This document shows, in pieces, positions 11,486 through 22,330 of a stretch of 64,000 nucleotides of DNA. The stretch is taken from NCBI GenBank assembly GCA_021521415.1, contig JAIQDT010004235.1, positions 186,001-250,000 of the forward strand, read 5' to 3'. The position numbers and the translations under genes were made by a program. This DNA is from Bidens hawaiensis. Its lineage: Eukaryota > Streptophyta > Magnoliopsida > Asterales > Asteraceae. A model generated the notes under the pieces. It was given only the letters and a program-made list of their open reading frames with translations. It was not told the DNA's origin and did no database searches. The stretch's first letter is position 1, and every line of letters begins with the position of its first letter.

Positions 11486-11672
11486 TTGCTGTTTTCCTGG
11501 GTTTTCTTTGGTTTTTCTTCGGCTTTTCATTAGTTTCTTCATATGAGGCTTGGATTCACCTGAAAGTACATTTTAAGATGATAAGTAGTTATTTTAACTA
11601 TATTATACGATAGAAGTTGCAGTTTTTAGAGATTATTTGATGCTAAAAAGATGTATATTTTTATATACATCA

Positions 11673-12250
11673 ATGACAACAAAATTCACGAATAAGTATT
11701 CACATAGACAGTTTCGCATAACAAACGAATCACATGATTAGAGAAATATAATAACATATGAGGCTCGAAATCAAGATTATAAAATCGAAGAGAAAAGAGT
11801 GACGTGGGAATGAAGTGAGTTTGGAGGGTTTGGGTAGTCATGCATTAAAATATCGAAATAAAATTTGTACATGTGACTCCTATTAGATAACTATGTACAA
11901 CACATGTTCATAGTCCCAATTTCCAACGTTTGTAGGAAATCGGTCATAGGTAGTTTATGATACAAATACGGTACTATTAGATAACTATGCACATCACCAT
12001 GCACTTAGTCCCGGTAAATAACCGGTCATAGACCACTTAAATTAAGATAATAAATTGTGTAACATTAAATAGTGCACTAACGACATAAAAGGAATAATTG
12101 AGAGATTGAACACCATTATAAATAACCAAATTCTCATTCATAATAAAACTGGAGATTTAATGAAGTTAATACATTAGATTTAAATGAAAAGAACTAAATA
12201 AAATAAACGTCTTTTGCGTAGCATGTCTTCATAAAGGGTTAGGCTTAGAC
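11673..12250. other. Non-coding interval between E2 and the E5 gag
   Basis: No convincing gene. It includes two imperfect copies of a block beginning tattagataactatg at 11881 and 11975. It may be the 3' part of element E5 from which pol is missing, but no polypurine tract or LTR start was recognised. Confidence 0.35.
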
Positions 12251-13643
12251 ATGGGAATCATTGATGTAACACACTTGTCCTTAAGTAGCTTGGGCACTTC
12301 AGGTTGGGTGGTTGATCGGGGTTTGGTTGACTTGAATTGGTTGAATGGGTTGGAATTGAATTGCTTGGATGGTTTGAGCTCGGATTGGTTGAAGTTGATT
12401 TACTTGGGCTTGGTAAGCTTGATATTGAGCGGTTTGGGTCGGGTAGGATTGAATTTGGTTCATATGTGCGAGTCTTGGGCATGCATTGCAATAATGGTTA
12501 GGGTCTCCACAATTGTAGCAAGCTCTAATAGTTTAGGGTGATTGAGTAAACGGTTGAGCATAAGGTAAGGGTTGGGTAAGATGTGAGGTATACGGTAGCA
12601 TCATGAGTTGGTTGCGTTCACGGCATGTGGAAAAGAGGTGACCAAATCGATTACAATGGGTGCATTGTCGACACTTGAGGTTAGGCGAATGATGAAAGTT
12701 ACACGTATCACATAATGGGTGGGGTCTTGTGTCGGGCTTCTTGGTGGGTTGGGTTTGCGATTGGGCCAAGACATAGTTTTGGGAATTGGACTTTCTTTTA
12801 TTGTTACGGTAGTGGGGAGAGTTGTTGTTGTTGTGCTTGGATTCAGGCTTAGAAGGCTCGGGTTTGGGAGATTCGGGCTTGGGTTCTTTGGTAGGCTCGG
12901 ATGCAGGATTATCATCGGGCTCCTTGGAATTTTTCCGCGTCAAGGTCCCGGCCTTAACGTGGTTTTCGGTAAGGGTACCGGCTGAGGTGATGGCATCATG
13001 GAGGGTTTGAGGGTCACGACTTAGGACGGAATCTTGGATTTGCTTAGGCAAACCCGAGATGTACTTGTCGATTGAACGTTCAAGGGGAGTGACCATGTGA
13101 GGGATGAGAAGGCTCAGTTCATGGAAACGATCGTTGTAGATGGCGTCATTTCCACTTTCTTGTTTCAAATTCCAAAACTCCTCTTCCAACTTCCGAAGCT
13201 CATGTTTCGGGCAAAACTTCTTGAGCATGAGTTTCTTGAGGTCATCCCATTGCAAGGCCATGGAAGCCTCAGCGCCAAGCGTGCGCTTCTCACCGTTCCA
13301 CCAATTGAGGGCATTTTTCTTGAGCATGCTCGAGGCGTAAGTAGTTTTCTTGTCCTCAGGACATTAACAATGGAGGAATATGCTCTCCATTTCTTCGAAC
13401 CATTGGAGGAGAACGGTAGCACCGTCGATACCTAAGTATTCTGGCGGGTTGGCACTCTTGAATTGTTTGAGGGGGGTAAGCAATTGGGTTCGGAGTTGTG
13501 GATGATGAAGAAGCATTCACAGTTTGCAATTGAGAGATGATCGTTGGGAAGGCTTCCACGATTCCCTTGGCGATGCGAGATGACATGCTACGGCCTGAGT
13601 TGTTGGTGCGACGGTTACGGTTAATAAGGCAGGAAGAAGACAT
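12251..13643 (-). pseudogene. E5 Gag with zinc knuckles
   Basis: Start at 13643 (MSSSCLINRNRRTN). The Ser/Asn/Arg-rich N-terminus ends near 13480, where the frame shifts. The capsid region then reads LKKNALNWWNGEKRTLG, KKFCPKHELRKLEEEFWNLK and HMVTPLERSIDKYISGLPK, the plant gypsy retrotransposon-gag pattern. After a Pro/Glu/Lys-rich linker come Cys-rich knuckles CDTCNFHH, CTHCNRFGHLFSTC and, beyond a stop, CYNCGDPNHYCNAC. The Gln/Pro-rich tail ends in stops near 12250 with no protease fused. The frameshift and stops make it a pseudogene. Confidence 0.78.
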
Positions 13644-14383
13644 GATACAATGACGACACGTGAAAAAAATTATTATGTTTTGGGGAAAAAATTGTATATC
13701 TACGTGAAATTTCGAGTTTTGTGAAAATTCATGAGAATACAAAATAAAACTTTAATAACCTTAACTTAGAGTATTGATGAAATTGATAAATTGAGAAAAT
13801 ATTCATTCTTAACAAAATAGAAAAATTTAAACAAAAATCTCATCGTTGATATAAGTGTGTGATCGACACATGACCACGTTTGATACAATGAGGGTAGAAG
13901 ATTCGGGTACGTTTGGTGTGATATGCTTTGGCCTAATAAGTTCCACACCCTTACCGAACACTCCAGGAAGGCAACCAGGTCTCGCGGTTGATTGAGATTT
14001 ATGCGCATTGCACTTCCTTAGGCTCGCAAGCCTTGGTGTCAAGGGTTCGGTAAACAAGTGTGTCCCTCTTACAGTTACTACATATCCGTCCCACGAATCA
14101 TCCTCAAGGAGGGAGGTGAAAAAGGCGGGATTTCTTAAGGATTTTCCCTTTTTTTTAAAAAAAAATCATCCTAAAGTTTTGAAAACAATTTTGAGAGTGA
14201 GGCATAGCCTCGGACTAAGTGTGTGATTTTGTGTGCAAGAACAATATTAAATTATTAAATATTATTTAAGCTACTGCAATCAATAATATAAATCATGGTG
14301 CAAACACGTAAAGGCATATCACGTATAGGGACCCTAAGCATGATACTAGGTCGTTATATCTAACCACCTATCTTATAGCCTTC
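13644..14383 (-). other. E5 leader between primer site and gag
   Basis: About 740 bases, AT-rich with poly-A/T runs near 14150. No supported reading frame; short open frames here lack any recognisable pattern. Confidence 0.4.
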
Positions 14384-14396
14384 GGCTCTGATACCA
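14384..14396 (-). other. E5 primer binding site (initiator tRNA-Met)
   Basis: TGGTATCAGAGCC on the minus strand, three bases from the LTR end at 14400. Confidence 0.9.
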
Positions 14397-14400
14397 ATAT

Positions 14401-15558
14401 GTCGCACCCTGACCAAAGGCGGAACATGCCGGGGCATAACGTATTTATTGGACAGTAGCTCATAAGACACTAATTAAAGCGTTAATAATTATTTAACTTC
14501 ATTAACATTAAACATGTACACAAATTCAATAATCAAGACAATTACATCATATTTATTGTTTAAATATATATCCTAAGGTAAAAACTAATATCTTCAACCT
14601 TGATCAAAGTAAATTACTTGTACCTGTAGCATATATAAAAATAGAGTTTGTCAACACGAATGTTGGTGACAATACATAAGTTTTTGTTATATATAAATAA
14701 ATAAATCACAATTCATATGTAAATGATAAGTATTACAAATCTTATGAAAATGTAAACAACTAAATAGATGTGGACCCGTTCTTATAGTCACACCCCGACC
14801 AAAGGCGGAACATGCCGGGGCGTAACGTATTGATTGGACAGTAGCTCAGAAGACACTAATTAAAGCGTTAATAATTATTTAACTTAATTAACATTAAACA
14901 TGTACACAAATTCGATAATCAAGACAATTACATCATATTTATTGTTTAAATATATATCCAAAGGTAAAAACTAATATCTTCAATCTTGATCAAAGTAAAT
15001 TACTTGTACTTGTAGTATGTATAAAAATAGAGTCTGTCAACACGAATGTTGGTGAGAATACATAAGTTTTTGTTATATATAAATAAATAAATCACAATTA
15101 ATATGTAAATGATGAGTATTACAAATCTTATGAAAATGTAAACAACTAAATAAATGTGGACCCATTCTTATAGTCACACCCCGACCAAAGGCGGAACATG
15201 CCGGGGCGTAATGTATTGATTGGATAGTAGCTCAGAAGACACTAATTAAAGCGTTAATAATTATTTAACTTCATTAACATTAAACATGTACACAAATTCA
15301 ATAATCAAGAAAATTACATCATATTTATTGTTTAAATATATATCCTAAGGTAAAAACTAATATCTTCAATCTTGATCAATGTAAATTACTTGTACCTGTA
15401 GCATGTATAAAAATAGAGTTTGTCAACACGAATGTTGGTGAGAATACATAAGTTTTTGTTATATATAAATAAATAAATCACAATTCATATGTAAATGATG
15501 AGTATTACAAATCTTATGAAAATTTAAACAACTAAATAGATGTGGACCCGTTCTTATT
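14401..15558 (-). repeat. 386-bp tandem triplication at the LTR end
   Basis: Three consecutive units beginning gtcgcaccctgacc (14401), gtcacaccccgacc (14787) and gtcacaccccgacc (15173), each about 386 bp and highly alike by eye. Each carries the LTR terminus ggcggaacatgccgggg and one copy of the conserved LTR motif (ctgta...tgttgacaaac reading on the minus strand). The true LTR end adjoins the primer site in the first unit only. Confidence 0.92.
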
Positions 15559-16061
15559 GATATGAAATCAAAGTACTTGGGTAAATGTATGATCATACTA
15601 GATGAGGATGAGATACCAACCACCAGACATAAAATAAACAATTAGGTACATAGAACATTACCATAGAACATGCAATAATCACACATAAACATATATTGAA
15701 TTGTGTTTGAATAAATGTGGTTAATAGTGTAAATAAAGTATACATGCTACCCCAAAAATATAAAAGAAGAAAATGGGGTATGTAAACTCACATGAAAATG
15801 AAGATGAAAAATGGCGAGGTCTTAGAAGAAAATGAAATGCGGGAGGCGGAGAAACCTGTCGGTTTATCCTAAACAAGTAAGTAACCATGCTAATATAAAT
15901 AACCAGCCTAAACAAAATAAACAAGGTTGGTTTGGGATTTATAGGATTCGGTTAGCGATTTAGGGTTTTGAAAACTAGGTGTGGATTTGGTTAAACATTT
16001 TAGAATGATTTTAAATGACTAATTAGTAATTAATAAGAAATTTTATTTACTATGATTTATA

Positions 16062-16063
16062 GT

Positions 16064-16099
<36 letters not shown>

Positions 16100-16135
16100 T
16101 TAATAATAATAATAAAAAATAATAATAATAATAAT
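16062..16135. repeat. (AAT)n microsatellite
   Basis: About 24 AAT triplets with a few interruptions inside the E5 LTR. Confidence 0.9.
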
Positions 16136-16860
16136 AACCACAACAACAACATGCAGTTGCTTGACTTCACCCACAACCCAATTCCCAGACCTTTTCTCAC
16201 CTTCAAGTTCAAAATTCATTCTTTTTAAAATGCTAGAGCTTTCATTGAGAATATCACAATAAGAAAAACGATGTGTTTAATTTACCTCAAGTTTGTGCCC
16301 AAACCGCTAATGGTGTAGCTCACCGGAAAAGAACACGCGGCGGCGGCTAAAAACAATAAGGAGATCAGTTGAGTGAGGGGAAATGATTTGCGATTTGGTT
16401 GTGTTTGGAAAGCCAGCGGAGTCGGCTAATTATATAAAGCTACCAACGCGGTTTGTAATTTCGGTAAGTCCGTGATTTCTGGCCGGATTGATTTGAGGTT
16501 TTAAATGCGAATTGAATTTCAATATTGGCGGCGAAATGTTTGGTGAAATATTCCCGAGTCACACGGTTAATCAAGGGTCGGATCCGGTCATAAATTTGGT
16601 GTTAATAATTCGCCGTAAAAGGCGCCGGAGTGTATGAGGAGTGTGCATGAAGAAGAAAGGAGTTCAAAATAAGTTTTCTGATTTGGCAAAAATGATCCTT
16701 CCACTTCATAAAATCAAGAATCCATCCATTACAAAAAAAATGTTCTTTCTAAACAAATTATAAAACTATAATAAATAAATAAATTCATCGATTTATTAAT
16801 AATTGCGGTTAAAAAATTAACGAGCCGGGTCTTCGGGTTTGAAAAATAACGAATGTTACA

Positions 16861-17902
16861 GTTATTCACACACACACACACAAACTCCGGGGCTATACCT
16901 CAACATTCAAAAAAAAACTTTTCAAAAAAAAAAAAATAGATTGCTTTTATTTGCGGGAAATTACTTAAGAATTCCCACCTGTTGATTTCACTCGTTCACC
17001 TTAGGGCTACGTTATGTGGCATGTCCCTATCACAAATGAAAAGGGGAGAGAAACTGTGAGTTGGGCACTGGCAAAACAGTTCCAAGAACCAAAGGTAAGA
17101 CGCTATTCCTTACCTGGGTGATAACCTGACCACAGTACTCAACCTTATGGACCCAAGCGAGAACCCCCCCCCCCCCCCCACAAAAAAAATGCCATATGAC
17201 CGACACCCTAAGTTCTCAACCATGACCACATTAGTGGTTGCATCCCTATAATATTTTTAAACCGAATTCACGGTGGTTCGTGGCTTAAATTCGGTAACCC
17301 TTCCGATTATGGTTTTATGTTATTTTAAATGGTTAGTCGGGAACCTCGACTATCCATTTCTCAACTTGTTTTCGTATTTTTGTTGGAGTAATTAATGTGG
17401 TGATTCACAAGATACTCCAACTACGCAATTTTAATTTCGATAGTTCGTTATGTAGTTTGGTCGGTTTAAACGCCATGTAACGCTCATTGGGCCGACAAAC
17501 CTCATTGCATTGTTAATTCGTTAATTAGTTGGGAAAATTAAAATGTCATGTAACGCTTATGGGCTATCAAACTCAGTTGTTTTATTCGTTAATTTTGTTG
17601 GGCCATTCAAATTGCCATGGAAAGCTCATGGGAGGCCAACACACAAACTTTGTTTCGTTAATTGTTTATTAAGTTAACTCAATAAATTAAATTTTAACTT
17701 TTAAACTGACCTCCTCTAATTATCACGCATTAAACTTTACTACATCAACTCATAAATATCTACGCACTGTACCCCTTACTTTACAATCTTTTAACTTTAT
17801 CCCTTATGATATTTCTCTATTCATAAAAGTGTCTTCTATTATTTAAATGATTTTCCCAAGTTATCTTTCACCTTATAAATCTCTATTTTTGATCTTCGTA
17901 GA
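16861..17902 (+). other. E6 leader region
   Basis: Begins with CA and A runs, contains a 15-17 base C-run at 17166-17180, and lacks a supported reading frame. It leads into the Gag start at 17903. Confidence 0.4.
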
Positions 17903-18801
17903 ATGTCTTCTCTAAGAAACCACCGTCATCCTCGACATCAATCGACTGATTCTCATCACCACCGTATAGCTGCTTGTATAGCCAAAGAGTTAACTGCTGC
18001 GATCCCTAGACCGGTGACCCAAATTCAAAACATCAATGCAACCGGTCCAACTTTACCACTAACATCTCTGCTGGTAATGACAAATCATCTACCACCACTC
18101 ATCCTCACAACAAGAAATGTAAGAACCCGACCGCAACCAATCCTACTCAACCGGGAGCCTCTTCCTTTTGTCCGAAAAAGAGACCTTACAAAGGAGCACA
18201 CCCCATCTGCAAGACTTGCAACCGTCACCACCTGATCAGCCTCAATTGTCGTCTTCGCACCAATTGTAACCGCTATGGCCATCTTACTAATGCATGTCAT
18301 CAAGTCCGTAGTGCCCCAACTTCTCCACAACGATTTGAGACGCCCGTTTCTCGAAACAGTACCATGCCATCTACTCAACCCGGTGTTTCTAATACACGCG
18401 CTTGCTACCATTATGGAGACCTAAACCATCTCCGTAATTCGTGTCCTCATCGAATCCATGCTCAACCAGCTCAAACTATGACTGCACCCTACTACGTGAC
18501 CCATGCACACCAAGCTCAAACCCATCAACCTCATGTCCCTCAAGCTCCTCCTATAAATCATGGTCACCCAGACTTAACCCAACAGTATCAAACCCCGCAA
18601 CCGCAAGTTCAAGTTTACCGAACATATTTCCACCAAACAACCTTTTTGCAAACTGTTCAAACTCAAGTTATTCAAGTTATCCCAAGTCAATCTACCTCGA
18701 CTGCTCCAACCCCTATGAAACTCCTCATGGTGCTCCAAGTCACACCAATTAAGCTACTTGAAGACCGTGAAGACTTTTGCCATACCTTTTATCTATCTTA
18801 A
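17903..18801 (+). pseudogene. E6 Gag remnant lacking the capsid core
   Basis: The first ~45 codons (MSSLRNHRHPRHQST, then RIAACIAKELTAAIPRP) match the E5 Gag N-terminus in layout. The capsid region present in E5 is missing: the sequence passes at once, with frame changes, to the pre-knuckle linker and the Cys-rich part (CKTCNRHH, CNRYGHLTNAC, CYHYGDLNHLRNSC). The last knuckle has Tyr for its second Cys. The Gln/Pro-rich tail ends at 18801. It is an internally deleted, non-functional Gag. Confidence 0.72.
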
Positions 18802-19534
18802 TTTATTTTGTCTTTTTCTTAATTACGTATTGTAACGCCTCTTTATGGCCTTGGATTATTACTCATTTGAACTATTTATATTTTATCTTTTATCTCATGA
18901 ATAATGTTTCTTTTGATAGATTGTTTATTAAAGTCTACTCAGCTACTCCTATCTTATTTCCTTACCTTCATCACAACTCAGTTCATTAAACTTAACTATT
19001 AATAAGTTATCTTTGTCAACTTTAAATACTTACATTATTACGACTATAAGATGTTTTAGAAATTTCCTTACTTTATTAAAACTCACTACAACTTTTGAAA
19101 TTGTTTTATACATTTGGTGATTTTCTAGTGTTATAATTAGAACTCCTTAAGATCCCTGTTTTTGAAATCATGTTTTGTAACCTACACAATGGGACGAGTT
19201 ATATGGACCATCCGACGATCTAAGTGATTACGGGTCGACACGTAATTACCAAAGTCCTCGCATGGAAAGCATAATCCGGATAATTGTGTGACATAATATA
19301 GACCCGTAAGTAGTTGAGATAACGGTACAAATGTAAATATGATAAGGACATAGTGGATACACCGCTGGTACATCCTATATATAGGTGCCCTTATCGAATT
19401 TCCATCTGGAGCGTTGCATCAACTAATCAAAGTTCTGTATTATGATTTAATTCATATTTAAAATTTTCTTTTATTTTTCTTAAAATTTTAATGGCGTTGT
19501 TATCGTATCCCTTAATTTCGGGATGAAATTCCCT
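18802..19534 (+). other. Non-coding E6 internal region in place of pol
   Basis: About 735 AT-rich bases between gag and the polypurine tract with no polymerase or integrase homology that I can see. The last part (ttaatttcgggatgaaattc) is the usual chromovirus pol terminus-like sequence. Confidence 0.5.
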
Positions 19535-19547
19535 AAAGTAGGGGAGA
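19535..19547 (+). other. E6 polypurine tract
   Basis: aaagtaggggaga directly before the LTR start at 19549. It is the plus-strand priming site and resembles the tracts of E3 and E4. Confidence 0.8.
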
Positions 19548-21376
19548 CTGTAACAACTCGGACTTTTCGAAATCTATATTCTTATTAAAACCCGACCCAT
19601 TTCGATGTTCGTATTTATCGAGAAAATTAACTATTATTATTATTATATTATTTAATTAATTATATATGATATATTTATAACTTTCAAAATATGGCAATTA
19701 TAACTCCAAACTAAACTATTACCTATATTTGATTCCACCTCTAATCTTTGAGGACTTTTTTTTGCAAGTTATACATATAATACCCATTTAACCCTTTTTT
19801 CCAGCAAACCTGACCCGTAACCCATGGTCGTATCCTTAACCCGATAACCCGTTTGATTTCTTGGTCCTCAATTCTCATCACAATCATAGTAATTGAATAA
19901 TTTGATATGTTATACGTTCCTTAAATCGGCCTAACCGACACCCTTGTTATGTTAAGTATATAAAAATCAAGATCTGCAGCGTGTTAAACCTAGCCGACCC
20001 TAAACCGCATTCGTTATATATGAAATCGTTTATGTAAACTCAATTAAGTTGCAGTGAGTATCATCAAACCCTAGCCGTCCTTAAACCTCAACTTAATTTA
20101 ATTATTGTTGTTGTTTGGTGGTCTGTTCATCAAGCTTTATAGCCGGCCCTGTTCTTGCTTAATTAACCATCTTACATGCGTCGTTTAAGGTATTGGATTA
20201 TACCATATTGTTTGTCGTTCTATGCTGAACAAAACCCCTATGGTTAATCGGCCAATTGATTAACAATATGGTCGATTAAGATTGTTAGGGTTCTTAATTG
20301 AACTGGTTATCTTGTTTGTCTAGTTATAGTTTTATGTTTCTGGGGTATATCCAACTAATCAGTTAGAGTAGTTGGTGGTGGTGTTTTGTTAAAGGCTTGC
20401 GGGTGCTGGGGACCCGTGTTCGAAACCCCAGCCCCGTTTTTATCTCTTTTATTTTTAAAAACTTGTTTTAATAAATAAATTAATATGTTAAATCACCTAA
20501 TTAAATATTATAAATATCATGAAATATGTAATTAATTATTGATAATTAAATAAACGTTATACTATTAAAACTGACATATAAATCGATTATTTGTCCGAAC
20601 TCTGGGTTACACGCTATATATATATGTATATTGAATATATAAATATGTATATACATTATTAAAAGAATTTATAAATGTAACATCCTGAATTTTATATTAA
20701 TAAATAAAAGAAGTCCATGATTTAAAAGCGAGTGTTAATATTTAATTAATATTAAATATAGAAAGAAGTATGGACTTGGGTAATTAATATGGATTAAGAT
20801 GGTGGCATGGGCCTTAGGTCCATGGGCTTTAAGGGATATAAATACCCCCTTAAGCCATCCTAAAACCCTAACTTATCATTCCATCTTTCCATAATCTCTA
20901 CAGACCCAAAACACACACATAAACACCACTATTACGGCCGTGAGAAGAAGGAGGAGATCCGAGACCGATTCTAGCCTAAATCTTTGATATACAATCAAGA
21001 TACAAGATCGTAGTTCATAACCAATCTAAACCGTGACCTAAAAACGGGTAAAGGTACGTTCTTTATCGTTAAAGGTTATGTTTTTATAAACGTTTAGTCT
21101 TCAAACTTAGAACGAGATTAGATCGGGTATAAATGAAACATAATGTTGCGAACTTGATGCTAAAACGAACTTAATGGACCTGCAAACAGGTGCAGCTCCT
21201 TTAGAATGAACCCTAGGTCTAGTTTTTAAGGTTTTAGCTTAAAGGTCCAAACTTTATGCTTTTCCGGGCCGAGTTTTACCCGATATCGATCATAGGAAAT
21301 GTTCACGGGGTTGGTAATATCATACCAAGGGATTTCATGTGAAAACGGAGGTGATTATGGGTGTGAAGTGCGAACA

Positions 21377-21615
21377 TTGGCCGCTGCTGGGCAACTTCGC
21401 CTGCGGCTAAGTTCGCCTGCAGCCAAGTTCGCCAGCATGTTCGCTGAGCAAGTTCGCTGATCAACTTCGCCTGAGGTTAACTTCGCCTAAGGTTAACTTC
21501 GCTAAGGTTAACTTCACCTGTTGATAACTTCACCTAAGGTTAACTTCGCCTGAGGTTAACTTCACCTGAGGTTTAACTCCACCTAAGCTTAACTTCACCT
21601 GAGTTTAACTTAGCA
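21377..21615 (+). repeat. ~18-20 bp 'aacttcgcctgaggtt' minisatellite
   Basis: At least ten degenerate units of gttaacttcgcctgagg and variants (cgcctaagg, cacctgagg), preceded by related gttcgcc-rich units. It lies 700-940 bp from the LTR start. Confidence 0.85.
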
Positions 21616-22047
21616 CTAAGTTGAAATAATCTGATACGATAGGACGAGTATTGATACGTGTAACCTATATACAGTTAGCAGAGCATAGTTAAAGAGAGGA
21701 ACCACGATAAACGGAGAAAGGAACCGCATTCAGGTGAGTTTCTAGCCCCATTTCCTTGTTATGTTTTCGGGGCTGTGTGCATACTCGATGTGAAGTGTGA
21801 ATACACTTACCTTAAGTGGTAAGTGTATGCTATAGATGTTATACGAGGTAGCTATTTGATAATGCTTGTCGGTACGTGAACGATCTTCGGATATTGCACG
21901 TATCGCCAAGGATAGTAAATTCCAAGTGGTTGTTAGTGTGTATGTATGCTATGATGTGACTTGCTTATTACGTAAATAATGAACTGATATGAAGTGTGAT
22001 ATAGGCAGGTAGAGTGTGTTAGAAGTGGCAAGAGTCTAGTAAGGGTG

Positions 22048-22330
22048 TTAGTGGCATAACGTGAGTGCGTGATAGGGAAAGCCTATACGTGCCTTCGTTA
22101 TTAAGTGGCACAACGTGAGTGCGTGATAGGGAAAGCCTATACGTGCCTTCGTTATTAAGTGGCACAACGTGAGTGCGTGATAGGGAAAGCCTATACGTGC
22201 CTTCGTTATTAAGTGGCACAACGTGAGTGCGTGATAGGGAAAGCCTATACGTGCCTTCGTTATTAAGTGGCATAACGTGAGTGCGTGATAGGGAAAGCCT
22301 ATACGTGCCCCTGTTATTAAGTGGCATGAC
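22048..22330 (+). repeat. 54-bp minisatellite, 5 good copies
   Basis: Units of exactly 54 bp containing cataacgtgagtgcgtgata and cctatacgtgccttcgttat; a sixth, degenerate copy follows to about 22375. Because 54 is divisible by three, both strands carry repeated open frames of 18-residue units; I treat these as repeat artefacts. Confidence 0.95.

Larger units (their letters stand above)
4481..11672 (-). mobile_element. E2: Athila-type Ty3/gypsy retrotransposon, 5' portion
   Basis: Minus-strand element with 5' LTR (11672 to 9784), a tRNA-Asp-type primer site, gag, protease, reverse transcriptase/RNase H and integrase. The integrase is cut at 4481 by insertion of E1, so the Athila-specific 3' region (often env-like) and the 3' LTR would be left of the window. 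The protein style (ALADLGASINLM protease, CNAPATFQRFM and FMDDFSVFG reverse transcriptase, HPQTSG integrase) is that of the Athila lineage. Multiple stops and frameshifts make it defective. Confidence 0.87.
9784..11672 (-). repeat. E2 (Athila) 5' LTR, 1889 bp
   Basis: Bounded by tgatgt at 9784 and acatca at 11672, a perfect 6-bp inverted terminus, adjacent to the Athila primer site. It includes a promoter with TATA box (11084-11097, minus), an array of cacggccccgtg palindromes upstream of it, and small GAT/GGT-rich repeats at 10925-10970. Candidate 5-bp target duplication on the right is atgac (11673-11677); the left side lies outside the window. Confidence 0.88.
12251..16860 (-). mobile_element. 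E5: gag-only gypsy-type element with 5' LTR
   Basis: On the minus strand: LTR (16860 to 14400), primer site (14396-14384), leader and gag with zinc knuckles, then no recognisable protease or polymerase before the Athila boundary. It is related to E6 on the opposite strand in Gag and in LTR ends. It is either a non-autonomous derivative that kept gag or an autonomous copy that lost pol; the missing left part prevents a decision. Confidence 0.72.
14400..16860 (-). repeat. E5 5' LTR, 2461 bp
   Basis: Starts tgtcgcaccc next to the primer site and ends gaatgttaca at 16860; in element sense it runs TGTAACATTCG...GGGTGCGACA. Its primer-proximal third is a 386-bp tandem triplication. A TATA-like tatataa lies near 16430 and an (AAT)n tract at 16062-16135. 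Candidate right-flank target bases are gttat (16861-16865). Confidence 0.83.

Noticed and set aside
11008..11542. Overlapping open frames with recurrent HGAV/RPRA-type peptides
   Set aside because: They are translations of the cacggccccgtg palindrome array of the Athila LTR.
12251..13435. Plus-strand open frames over E5
   Set aside because: They are shadows of the minus-strand Gag; the Gly/Leu-rich peptides mirror its Pro/Lys-rich linker.
17166..17180. C-homopolymer as a functional signal
   Set aside because: Most simply a slippage tract or sequencing-prone run; no supporting context.
19549..20611. A complete 1063-bp LTR ending at ggttaca
   Set aside because: I first took this as the E6 LTR, but the sequence after the nested solo LTR ends like the E5 LTR at 23742, so the LTR is longer and interrupted.
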